Made by a program: the position numbers and the translations under genes. Below, one piece after another: positions 48,531 through 61,500 of a DNA stretch of 64,000 bases; positions within the stretch are counted from its first letter, which is position 1; every line of letters starts with the position of its first letter. The stretch is from Steromphala cineraria (lineage: Eukaryota > Mollusca > Gastropoda > Trochida > Trochidae), in contig OU744732.1 of the NCBI GenBank assembly GCA_916613615.1, positions 61,827,227 to 61,891,226 on the forward strand, given 5' to 3'. Under the pieces are notes generated by a model. It saw nothing but the letters and a program-made list of their open reading frames with translations, had not been told where the DNA came from and made no database searches.

Positions 48531-49544
48531 ACTTATAATGTCAATCTTGCTCAAATCTATCCAAGTTAAACTATACATGGCCCTGCTATTTACAAGAATT
48601 TCACAAAGTTCTGCAATGTCACAATTCACTCCGCCATCTTTATCTCAGCTGCTCAGCAAATTTGTTCCCTGGAACCCTTTCTCTGGTTTAGACGGCTCTG
48701 AAAAAGAATTAATTTAAATTCAAGTTTTGTAAACAGGACTTTTGCAGATGTTTTGGTTTACATAATCTATCTGGCACTTCATTTGGGTGACATGCTCCAC
48801 CTTCCAATTGGATTCATGTCAAAAATATCTTAATAACAAACATAAAAGTGAGAGTGGCTCATCTATACCCCTGACCCTGTATTTTTGACCTACTAAATTA
48901 CTGTATACGACCCATAACTTGGACATCCAATTATCCAGACCTATAGTAGACATCTCTTCCATATCATTTGACCGGCAAGACTCGGATATTTGTTTCTTTT
49001 ATCAACTTGTGTTGAAATATTTGATACCAGAAGACACTTGAGTGAGATTCTCAAACAAATTCTGATGATTGAAAATGACTAAGTTCACCCATGAAAATCC
49101 GTAAAAAAAAGGCAAAAATTAACAAAATCGGTTTTAATTTGACACTGCTCCGCTCCTAGTAGAGTAGAAAACATCTTCACAATTTGAAAAAAAAATGGTA
49201 AGAATAGTTTTTCTGTAATGAGAGACAAAAAGTCTCCTCATACAAATGGTCAGGGTATGAAAATTTCTCTCTTATGTCTAAATAATTATTTTAAACACAC
49301 GTTTGGCCCCAGTTCACAAAAATATTGTCATTATTCGCAGTTGAGACTGCAGTTAGAAGCCTTAAGCAGTTATCACTTAATTGGAAGACCTTGAGAACGA
49401 AGGACGTGATTTATGGAAACCCAGCACTGGTTGGGATAACTAGTTCCCATACAAAGAGACCCAGCTGAAGTTTAATCAGCAGTTTGCCCCTAGTAGCAGC
49501 TATAGTTGTGTGATGATGCAATATAGGAGTAAAACGAGATTCAC
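48531..49544. other. Expected 3' region of USP48, last exon not found
   Basis: The minus-strand gene should end downstream of the exon at 49545-49593. I see no clear exon encoding the conserved last residues. The frame beyond the donor at 49544 stays open to a TAA at about 49430, so a read-through end is an alternative. Confidence 0.35.
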
Positions 49545-49593
49545 CTCTGTAAATGTCCTCAATGTGACTCTCTTCCTCGGGAGCTTCATCCGC
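49545..49593 (-). CDS. USP48: USP48 penultimate or last exon (acidic tail)
   Basis: Encodes ADEAPEEESHIEDIYR then one base of a Gly or other split codon if the donor at GAG|GTGAAT is used. Family members continue into a short Gly-rich end not found here. Without splicing the frame runs about 38 further unrelated codons to a stop. Confidence 0.75.
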
Positions 49594-52500
49594 CTGGAAG
49601 AATAAATAACAAGATGAGAAGTCTCTGACAATTCAAAGTGACTAATTTACAGGAATAACATATCAAAACAAGAGCAGTGGAATTCTGTAATTTGATTTGA
49701 AAGGGATAGCCTAGCAGCTTGTCTTGGATGTGAAAACGATGGGTAAATACACATGGGTAAGATTGTTCAACTAAGTAAGGTCTAGTCATTCTGAGGGACT
49801 AATTCACAGGAATGACACCCTCAGGTCCTGTCTCGAGTTAGGTTTACTCCCTCTACCTATTAGATCTCTCTACAAGCTGATTTATCTTGACTTGCACAGC
49901 AATGTCAGCTAACCATTGGTCACACCAAGTCAAGTGCCGCAGATAAATTTTGCTTTGTTAAACTGGGCAATGCATTCCCCTGGTAACATGTGATGATATA
50001 GTTACAAGAGTTATCTCCCTTGCCCTTTGTTCTTTTAACAAAGGCTATGCTACACTCGTTTGCTGTAACGCCATCTGCTTGTCAAATTTCCCTGTACATG
50101 CTAAAGTTATCAATATATTAAAACTTTACTGGAGTAAGTAAACTGTTATTCAAATAAGAGGTTTGACCTTCTAAAAGTAACATTAACAAGACTCGGCGAC
50201 TCGCAGCAAGGTTGCCCATCAGTGTCATTTTGGCCAATCTCACCTTTCAAGCCAGATTCAAAGCATTTATTGAGGGTGTTCATCAAGATAAGTTCGTTAT
50301 TATGTGTCAGCAAGTTTGATATTAAGATTAATCATGTGACACATGGTAACTTATAATTTCTACAACACCAACCTGGAGAATGATCACAGACCCTGGAGAC
50401 ACCCTCAAGTTCTGCAGTGTGAGACTGTCTCCAGTCAGGTTGACTCCCTCTAAGGACAGGTTCTGATCAAACGGAGGCACCGAGAACTGTTTCATGATCT
50501 ACAAGCGAATGGTAAATATGTAAATGGGCAGAAAATTGTCATAAATGTATGTATGCATTGTCCATGGCTGAATAAGATTAATAATATTTTCAAATACTTG
50601 TTATGAAGCATGTCCCTCATTGATTTCACTGATGCCGAGGACAGTGTTCAGGTTCTAAATTGTACAGCTAAGTGCAGTGTGGATGAAGTGCATAGTCCAG
50701 GCAAACAACACAGAACAAGGCCTGGGTTACAAATGTGTTGTGGCTCCACCCGGTACTTGGCATGAGAGGCTAGCATAAGGTCAGAGGTATGAGTAGTAAG
50801 TTATGAATAAGAGTTCTGGAGCTTAGTGGAAAAAAGTTATAGCTAGTGGTACGAGTGGGCGGCGGCGGCGGCGGTGGCAGTGGCGGTTGAAACTTCACAA
50901 AAACTGATAGCAGCCCCGTCTTTAGACGCGGTTGCTAATTATCCACTTGTAATGTGTTTTCCATAATAGGCATGCTAAAACAGATTTTATCATTACCCTG
51001 AAGGAATAGTAATTTTGCTGTCGCTATTAGGCACTTCGCGTAAGAGGCCAGCCTGCTAACCACTACACCTCTTGGCTCACTGTGAATTGTCCTCAAACAG
51101 AATGTTAATGTAAGCAATTACTTTTTTCTCTAGGTCCGTGGGTGTTATGTCAAGGATTGAAAATGTTATTGGCTGTGCTAGATTTGTTAAAGTAGCCCTT
51201 TACATGACTGACATAGGCCTGGTCTGCCACAGGCCGAAGGTGAATCAAGTGTAGGGGTGTTCATGTACATGCACTCATCATGCCACCGAGTAGCTTCAAT
51301 AAACTTCTCATTTACATATCAAAAAGATCTTTATATAAATTCAAAATGTGGATAAAGAAATTCTCCGTCCTGTAATGCATCTTTTTTTATAATTCATGTT
51401 TACTAAGTTGGTTATGTTGGAAATGTCGCAAAAAAAATATCTATTCGCCATAAACATATTGGGCGTACCCTGGCTTCGAGCAAAGTGCTTTGCTTTGGTT
51501 ACTTCCAGCGGCTTACGCTGGATATTGGTAGTCAATCAAACATAGCCATAGTCAACAGATGACCTTCACCTTAATCTTCAAGTCTTTGAGCGTCATGTCC
51601 GACGAAGCTATGACCTCCTTCTCCCCGCGCGTTTTCCGATGTCGCTGACTCTTCCTCCGTAGACTGCCGGGGTCGTCCAGGATCTTCTCAGCCATTTGAA
51701 CTGTCAGAACTTCCTCGTCCAGTCTCTTCTTCTTGGCCAGGGAGAGCTGGAAGGAAAGTTGGAATAGTGAATTGTGAAGTCACAACAAACACTACTGAAA
51801 ATAATCAAAATAATGACTTACAAATTATGTTGACATAAATTTTGGCAATTTTCAGAATTTGAAAGGCTTTTCATTGGTGTTCATTATAATTTTTTTTAGT
51901 AGGGATTATAATCAAGAGAGATTTTTTATCAGATGCACTGTAAGTTAAGTACTTGCCATATAAAATGAGGCTAAATCTCTCTAACCTGTGTATAATCTGG
52001 GTCGCCCCATTTTTCATCTGGAGTTATCTCCCCTCCTTTTGATCCCCCTACTGACTGCCCAACCTCCACCTTCCCTTGTGCTAGTTGAGTTGTCTCCCCT
52101 TGTTTCTGAGAAGTGGCAACTCCGTTTTTCTTGTCATGGACAATTTTCCGCACGTAGACCACACAGTCCTTGTAGACAAACTTGTTTGACTCTTCAGTTG
52201 CAAGTCTCAGCGACACGCAGTCCTCACAGATCTCTAAAACAGTGAGTGAGTGCTTGAAGTTGGTGAGCAGGTAAGTGAACGGTTGTGTGAACGAGTGGTT
52301 GAATAAATAATTGAGTGAGTGAGTGAGTGAGTGGTTGAGTGAGTGGTTTGTTGGTTAAAGTGAGTGTGTGAGTAGTTGAAGTGAGTGATTAATGGGTTGG
52401 TTGGTGTGAGTAAGTGGTTGAAGTGAGTGGGTGATTGGTTGAAATGAGTGATTGGTTGATTGAAGTGAGCAAGTGAATGGTTGAAGTGAATGTTTGAAGT

Positions 52501-55500
52501 GAGTGGTTGATTGGTTTATTGAAGTGAGTTGGTGAGTGGTTGAAGTGAGTGAGTGGTTGGTTGAAGTGAGTTGGTGAGTAATAGAAGTGAGTGACAAATG
52601 GTTGGTTGGTGTGAGTGAGTGAGGAAGAAGTTGGTTGGTTGGTGTGATTGGTTGGTTTGTGTGAAACGGTGAGTGGTTGGTTGCAGTGAGTTGGTGAGTA
52701 ATTGAAGCGAGTGACAAATGGTTGGTTGGTGTGGGTGAGTGAGGAAGTAGTTGGTTGGTTGGTGTGATTGGTTGGTTTGTGTGAGTTGGTGAGTGGTTGG
52801 TTTGTGTGAGTTGGTGAGTGGTTGGTTGAAGTGAGTGAGTGAGTGGTTGGTTGAAGTGAGTTGGTGAGTGGTTGGTTGAAGTGAGTTGGTGAGTGGTTGG
52901 TTGAAGTGAGTTGGTGAGTGGTTGGTTGAAGTGAGTTGGTGAGTGGTTGGTTGAAGTGAGTTGGTGAGTGGTTGGTTGAAGTGAGTTGGTGAGTGGTTGG
53001 TTGAAGTGAGTTGGTGAGTGGTTGGTTGAAGTGAGTTGATGAGTGGTTGGTTGAAGCGAGTTGGTGAGTGGTTGGCTGAAGTGAGTGAGCGTGCAGATGA
53101 AGTGAGTTAGTGAGTTAGCAAGCAGTTCAGTGAGCTGTTGAAGTGAGTTGATGAGTGGTTGGTTGAAGTGAGTTGATGAGTGGTTGGCTGAAGTGAGTTG
53201 GTGAGTGGTTGGTTGAAGTGAGTTGATGAGTGGTTGGTTGAAGTGAGTTGGTGAGTGGTTGGTTGAAGTGAGTGAGTGAGTGGTTGGCTGAAGTGAGTTG
53301 GTGAGTGGTTGGTTGAAGTGAGTGAGTGAGTGGTTGGCTGAAGTGAGTTGGTGAGTGGTTGGTTGAAGTGAGTGAGTGAGTGGTTGGTTGAAGTGAGTTG
53401 GTGAGTGGTTGGTTGAAGTGAGTTGGTGAGTGGTTGGCTGAAGTGAGTTGGTGAGTGGTTGGTTGAAGTGAGTGAGCGTGCAGATGAAGTGAGCTGTTGA
53501 AGTGAGCTAGTGAGTGAGTGGTTGGTTGAAGTGAGTGAAACATAAGCATTGTAGCCTTTGCCCTCACTAAGGGCCAGAGAGTCACAAAATTCAAAATTCC
53601 CTGTACCAGTACGCAAAATTTCAGTAAGTTAGAGCAAATGGATCCATAGAAAAAGTTGAAATTGTGAAACATTTACAGACAAAAGGACTGCCAAGCTAAA
53701 AATGCAGTCAATTACAGATAATCAAAGTAAAAGAACCAATGCTTCACAAGAAATTGAAAATATATTTTCAAAACCTTTCAAGGCTGTGGATCATCATCTT
53801 AATAAATAGTCTTTGTTTCTATGATCTGTAAGAATCCTTTTCTCATAATAGTATTTCTTTACTTACCTGGAGAGGTGACGAGTTGCTGTGAACCATCTTG
53901 CTCCACAAGGAGGACGGCGGATATCTCCATGTCGCAGCTGATCAGCTCCATCAGTCTCATCCACTCGGACGGCCACAGCAAGCACATGCTGCAAACAACG
54001 AGGTAGAATAGGCTTCACTCAGGGGAAATGTAACCAGGGAGAACAATGAGGTTAATGTAGGAGAAAAAGGACCCTGAAGAGCAGGAGAAATACAACCAGG
54101 GAAGAATAACAAGATTGAACTAGATTAGTGTTTGCGGGACACCGCAAAAACAGAGCAGCCCCGAAACTTGGGGTTTTGCCTTACCCTGTTCCGCCTTCTT
54201 CAAGCCTCAGCATATTGGGCATTTTCTTGTGACCTTGACGTTTGACACTCAAGGTCACGCAATCAATGAACACATTTCATTGAAAATAACATTAATGTAT
54301 CGAATTAAAGTGTTTAAAGTTAAAATAATCCATTTTCTCAATATTTGTTGACCTTGCTGTGACCTTGACCTTTAACAGTTCGTACCCAAAACCTTTCCAA
54401 AATTTTGTACTTCTCAAGATAATATATATACAAAATTTAAACTTCATAGCATAAAAACTTTTCAAGTTAACGCGTTTACAAGGAATTTTTTTGTGATTTT
54501 ATAGCTCATGACCTTGACCTTTGACCTTGAAAGTGAACATGTCATTTTAAGTCCCTAGAGGTATAAACAATTATACATGTTTATGAGTTCTGAAAAGCTT
54601 ACAGGATTAAGTTATATCCAAATTAGTTGCACATTGTAATAACACAAATGTCATGACCTTGACCTTTGACCTTCAAGGTTACACGATCAATGAACACTCT
54701 TTATTGAGTATAATAATCTTCTATTGATTAAAAGTGTTCATAGTTGAAATAAAGCATTTCTACAAAACCATGCTAAAGTCGTGACCTTGCTGTGACCTTG
54801 ACCTTAGACAGATTGTAGCGAAAACCTTTTCAAATTTTGTTTACTCTTCCAAGGAAGATATATACCAAGTAAGAGCTTCATAGCACAAAAACTTTTCAAG
54901 TTATCGCGTTTACAAGGAATTTTTGAGTGATTTTATATTTCGTGACCTTGACCTTTGACCTTGAAAGTGAACATGTCAAAATCCTTCCCCCGAGGTATAA
55001 GCAGAAAGTTATGAATACAAGTTCTGGAAAGCTTAGTAGAAAAGAGTTATAGCCATTAGTATGTGCGCGGCGGCGGCGGCGGAAACTGCACAAAACCTGA
55101 GAGCACCCCCGAAACTTGGGGTTTCGCCTTACCCTGTTCCGCCTTTTACAGGCCTCACCAAATTGGGCATTTTCTCATGACCTTGACCTTTGACACTCAA
55201 GGTCACACAATCAATGAACACATTTCATTGAGTATAACATTACTGTAATGAAATAAGATGTTAAAAGTTAATTTAATCCATTTCTCCATATATGTTGACC
55301 TTGCCATGACCTTGACCTTCAAAAGTTCGTACCCAAAACTTTTTGAAAATTTTGTACTACTCAAGAGATAATATATACAAAATCTAAACTTCATAGCACA
55401 AAAACTTTTCAAGTTATCATGTTTACAAGGAATTGACCTTCAAGGTGACAAAATCATTGAACACTTTTTATTGAGTATAACAATCATGTATTGATTAAAA

Positions 55501-58500
55501 GTCATCATAGTTAAAATTAACCATTTTCGCTTAACCATGCTTAAGTCCTGACCTTGCTGTGACCTTGACCTTTGACGGATTGTAGCCAAAACCTTTTTAA
55601 ATTTTTTTACTTTTCCAAGGATGATTTATACCAAGTAAGAGCTTCATAGCACAAAAACTTTTCAAGTAACCGTGTTTACAAGGAATTCTTAGAGTGCTTA
55701 CATAGCTCGTGACCTTCACCTTTGACCTTGAAAGTGAACATGTCAAAATGGTTCCCCCGAGGTATGAGTAGTAAGTTATGAATAAGAGTTCTGGAAAGCT
55801 TAGTGAAAAAAGTTATAGCTAGTAGTACAAGTGCGGCGGCGGCGGCGGTGGAAACTTCACAAAAACTGATAGCAAAAAGCAGCCACGTCCTTAGACGGGG
55901 CTGCTAATGAGAGGACTTAGAACCAGGGAAGAATGACAGGATTGAATGAGGGGATTTAGAACTAGGGAAGAATAACAGGATTGAACAAGGGGATTCAGAA
56001 CCCGGGAAGAACAAGAGGGTTGACTAAAGAGTATTGGACTAAGAAAGAATAGGATTGACACAGGAGAAATTGAAAGAATGTAACTCACCAGGTGGCGCTC
56101 AGCCCGTGCCCGTTGCTTGTGGGAGGGTACAACAGTCCCCCGTGCTCGCACAGCAGGATACTGTTGGTAATACAGGACACAGGCTCTCTCTTCCCATTCT
56201 CTCTGCAACAGTCAAATCAAATTCTTCAAAGGCATTTAGAAGTTAGTGTGACGATATGATGACTACAACTTCCTTTTTGATTCCTCACTAGGGTTCTAGT
56301 CCACTTTTTGCCCTTTCATCGATACAGAATTCTATATACATACACAAAGATATACATAAAGGCAGATAAAGCTCCTGCCACTCAATTGGTTTTACATGAT
56401 CAAGGGCCTCCATTTCTCTAGAAAGATGTAGCTAGTACTACAGTTGATATAAGAGTCTGGATGAGTTTCGAAAAGCTTCTTCCAAAGTTTTATAATGTAC
56501 AATATGGCTTTAAGCTCAGTAATTTATTTATTACTCACTGATTAGTATTAATGTAAAGGTAGATGTTTGGAAACTGATTTGACTTACTTAATGAAGCGCC
56601 TCCACTCCTCTAGAAAGATGTTGCTGACGATGTTGATGTGAGAGTTAGGGAGAAGTTTGGGACGGTTTCTCCCGGCGAACAAATCAGCGAGACTTGACTT
56701 GTGGGCGAGGGCAGTCTGTCGGTACAAACACTTGGTCTCCTCCTCGGCCACCGTCAGTTGCTGAATTCAGGGAAATCATTCTCAGGATTACAGGATTCAT
56801 GCGCTTGAAAGCCACACTTATTCCATGAATTTACTATGGTTTTATCACTAATGCTGGAAGGGTTTTCTTAGATTATCAAAGAAAGTCAAATAATTTTATT
56901 TTAAAATGAACAAAAAACTTCAAAATCTGCCAATTACATCATATATTATTTTTGTAGAGCCCCTAACCCATTCAAGAGCCAGAAACATTATTAAATTTTT
57001 TCAAGACTTTTCGAGGTTTCCAAGACCTGTACAAATCCTGTGAAAATATTTGATAGTCTGGAATTGAAAGATGCAAGTACATTGAATAGGAAAGATCTAG
57101 ACCTCCTTTCACAAAGCTCTAAGGTGATCGTAAGTCACTAAGGTAGCCTTAGTGTTATGTTAAAGAATGGGAGTTAAGGTTAACCTTAGTTAAGGTTGCT
57201 TTGTGAAAAGAGGCCCTAATCCATATTTCAAGTTCCAATAGCTCTACCTGGCACTTCCCACACAGAGGGTCATCTCTCGTGTACTCGGGGCATGCTGGGA
57301 AATACGCCCGCAGTCGCTGCCATATTGTTTCTGGGATCAGTCTCCGACAGCTCTTGTCGGGGTTGAGACAGTCTGAAATATTGGACATATAATATTTTTT
57401 CAATTATTCCCCTTGTTTGAAAACTATGAGTACTCGAACTGGTGACGAGGGATTCAATCCTTCATGCCAAGTGTCATTGCATTGCAAAGACACTCATATG
57501 ACATACTGTTTAGTTACAAAGTTGCAAAATAAAAAAAAGCCTACTTCAGTCACAGGTTCATTACCCTGGTAACCGCTGTTGTCAAGGCAATCCATTTCAT
57601 TATGAGTATTGTTGATGATGTGGTGATGTAAATTCTGTCTAATGTTGCATCAAGTTTTTCATGTATCCTAGTCTATGTTTAATCTTTTTGATATGAATTG
57701 TTTTGAATATTATGTAATTAGTTGTCATCACATTTCTGGAGAATTGTAATTATACAAAACAAATTTCCCTTTTGGGACAATACAGACTATCTTATCTTAT
57801 CTTATCTTAGAATATACCTATATATCAGCACACACATTGTGTATCATTCATTTGTCCAAAGCCATGACGGTCCATTCCTTCCTTCTCTAAAGCATAGGTT
57901 AGCACTGCTTTGTCACAATCAACACACAAGTGATGTCTAGTTAGGTGACCACTTTCTTATTAAATACTCTTTCTCACCAAACTTTTCCTGCAGATTGAAC
58001 TAAAGCTCATCCCTGCTTAAGAACGACACAAGAATCTGTGTCGAAACGTCGCATACAATGAACAAAAAAGTTGTTATCCATATATTCCTCAGCATTATTG
58101 TCATTCCAACCTCTAAAATGCCTCTCAAAGAAGCTCATCCTAATCTCTGGTAAACTAAAGAGCCAGTATTGTCCTATTGGGCCTTTGATCCATGACATTT
58201 TTGGAAATGTAATTAAAAAAGATATACAATTTTGACGTTCCAGGAAAATCACTGACCGTGACAACAGAGAAGGTCCGTGTTGAACTGTAGCTCCGGGCGG
58301 GTGTCCGTGTCTGTCTGTCCATCTGTCTGTCCGTCTTCCCCCTCCCCGCACTGTGTCTCTTCCCCTATCACCTCACGGACCGGCTGACCTGCCAAACAGA
58401 AACACTTCTTATGATACCAGTTGATAAAGATAAAAGGGAAAGGTGCAGGATTTTAGGTAAAAGCAGTGATCACATTAAAACAATAATTGTTGTTCCTGAG

Positions 58501-61500
58501 ACTCTCACACCTTATGTGAGACAATATCTGGAGTCCGGTCTGGAGTCCTTGTACTTCACATATTGTCCTCACCACTTGCAACTATTTGTATAATGTTGAC
58601 TTCTTTACATTACAACCTCTTAGTTACCATCTCCTTTTCTCAATACATTTTTGAAAACCCATCCTGTCTCAGGGTACGAATGTTACGCTAACTCCACTAA
58701 TCTGTACCCTTGGCTCAGAAGCAAGCTTCGCTCGTGGCCTGACTTGGGATATAGCCAATCAAATCATTTTCTCGTTGAAATTTTATCGAGGTGAGGATAA
58801 GAAAAACCTCGACATACTAGAAAAGTAACATATAATGATACCAAGAATATTACTACTAAAGAATAAGTCAAATCACATGGTGAGTACAGTCAACACCTAA
58901 TAAAATTCAAGGCCTTTTTAGGGCCTTTTCAAGGCTTCAAACTCAAAATATAAGGCTTAATTGTCTCGGAATTACAGGGGTTTTTAAAAGAGAAAATGCA
59001 TTTAAAAGTTAAGATTTTCACAACCATAAAAGCTTCGTAATGTACTCGTAAGACTTTTTCAAGAGATGGAATTTACAGACATACAAAATCAACTAATGAA
59101 ACCTGCATTGTCAAATTGTTATCTTCACAGAGGTTGACGCAAGAATATTCTATAATGCAGGCGAATTTATTTCAAAGTTAGAAATGCATTTTTGCTAAAT
59201 TTAAGGCCTTTTCAAGGCATTGTGTCAAATTTTAAGGTCTGTTTAAGGCAGTTCTTGATTTAAGGTCTTTTTAAGGCAGTACTTCAATTTCCAGGCCTTT
59301 TTACAGGCCCGTGCGCACCATGAATCAGTACTCATAATGAATGCCGACAGTTTCGGAGTTTGGCCCGAGGTTTTTTGGATGCTTATTTCAAAAACTGATG
59401 TCTCTGAGGAACAATTTCGTGTTGATAAAGCTGTGAGACTGTTAGGACTTGGACTAAAAGTGTGGACCTTTGTGACTAACTGTTGCAACACTGGTTTCAT
59501 TCACACTCATACATACCATTTTCCATATCGTCATGGGTTATCTCCCCTTCCAACCTCTCCGGGGAGCCCTCGTCTCCAGCAGCGGACAGATGGAATGTAG
59601 CGACCGCAAGTCTCTTCCAGCTCCGTAACGACCACTTCCCTATCCAATAGCATGTCTCACTGGAGTAACAAACAGATAGATAAACCTTAAATACTTACTT
59701 TTGATCATCTTCCTACGCAAAGTCTAAAAAGCCAGTTTCTGAACTGGCAGTTTTTTGCCTTGCTGTAGACCCTTTACTTTTCTGTACTGTTTAACTACAG
59801 GCAAGAGAGCAAGCACAGAAAACTCAAGGATCAGCAGCAAGGCATGAAACTGGCATTTTAGGCTTTGTGTAGGAAAATGGCTTTTGATTGGCTAGTGTGA
59901 ACTATAATTTGGTAGTAATGCGGTGCTCTATAAAGACCACACCCTAACCAGTAGCATGTGTCGCTGGATATATAAACAAAATAAATAAACCCCAATAACT
60001 TGATTCTGATTGGCTAGTGGAACTATAATTTGGTAATGCAGTGCTCTATAAAGACCATACCCTATCTAGTAGCATGTGTCCCTGGATATTTAAACATATA
60101 TTAATAAACCTCAATTACTTGATTCTGACTGGCTAGTTTAAACTTTAATTTGTATACACTACTCTATAAAGACCACTTCGCCAATCCCTTGGTACATCTT
60201 GTTAAACAAACACATATTTGTATACACCAAATTTTCTTGTTTTTTTATTGTTTACTGTGAAACCCTATATACTGCCCTCATGTGCATAAATATAAGGTTA
60301 CACAGTCCACTGAAACTTATGTCATATCCTTACCTATCATACGAGTGTTTAATGGCGGCCGATATTAGCTTTTCATCGACCGTCATCTGCTGTTTCATCC
60401 GGATCACATGACACTGGCTCCGAACACAGCTCCAACACAACATATTCTCTCTGTAACCATGGAGATATAGCATTTAACACATGACACTGGCTCCGAACAC
60501 AGCTCCAACACAACATATTCTCTCTGTAACCATGGAGATATAGCATTTAACACATGACACTGGCTCCGAACACAGCTCCAACACAACATATTCTCTCTGT
60601 AACCATGGAGATATAGCATTAAAAAATGACACTGGCTCCGAACACAGCTCCAACACAACATATTCTCTCTGTAACCATGGAGATATAGCATTTAACACAT
60701 GACACTGGCTTCAAACACAGCTCCAACACAACATATTCTCTCTGTAACCATGGAGATATAGCCTTTAACACATGACACTGGCTCCGAACACAGCTCCAAC
60801 ACAACATATTCTCTCTGTAACCATGGAGATATAGCATTTAACACATGACACTGGCTCCGAACACAGCTCCAACACAACATATTCTCTCTGTAACCATGGA
60901 GATATAGCATTTAACAAATGACACTGGCTCCGAACACAGCTCCAACACAACATATTCTCTCTGTAACCATGGAGATATAGCCTTTAACACATGACACTGG
61001 CTCCGAACACAGCTCCAACACAACATATTCTCTCTGTAACCATGGAGATACAGCATTCTACACTTGGTGGACATATTATTATTATCATCATATGAAATGC
61101 TGGAGATACAAGTATTATCATATGAAACAAGTGTTGTGTAACAAGTTGAACTATTATTGTATAACTAAATCAAATGATTTGGGTCCCTGAGATATTTCAT
61201 CATCCAAAGCTAAAGGGTAGAAACTTTTGGAAGAACTCGACTATATTTTTGCCCATGCAAACTGGAACAATGTGCATCATTTCCCGTTTAGATAGTGCAT
61301 CATTTCTTGATTGTTTAAAGATATAGAAAGTCCCCTATTGTATGAAATAACGGCTGATGTTGGACTGCAGCTGTCAGCACTTAGCTACAGTACTTCAGAT
61401 TTTGTAAAATTCCTGTGGGTCACTCAGTCATTTGAGGGATCAATTTCTTTTTGAATTGAATGAATTACATGAATCTACCTGGTTACTTTGATGAATTAAA

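Noticed and set aside
52355..53672. Long minus-strand frames rich in Thr, Asn, His, Ser and Leu (up to 181 codons)
   Set aside because: They follow the 25-bp minisatellite exactly, occur in more than one frame, and lie inside a USP48 intron.
60404..61074. Several overlapping minus-strand open frames of 60-95 codons
   Set aside because: They are the three frames of the 73-bp minisatellite; each closes after three units and they encode the same words in turn. Only the exon edge at 60450 is coding.
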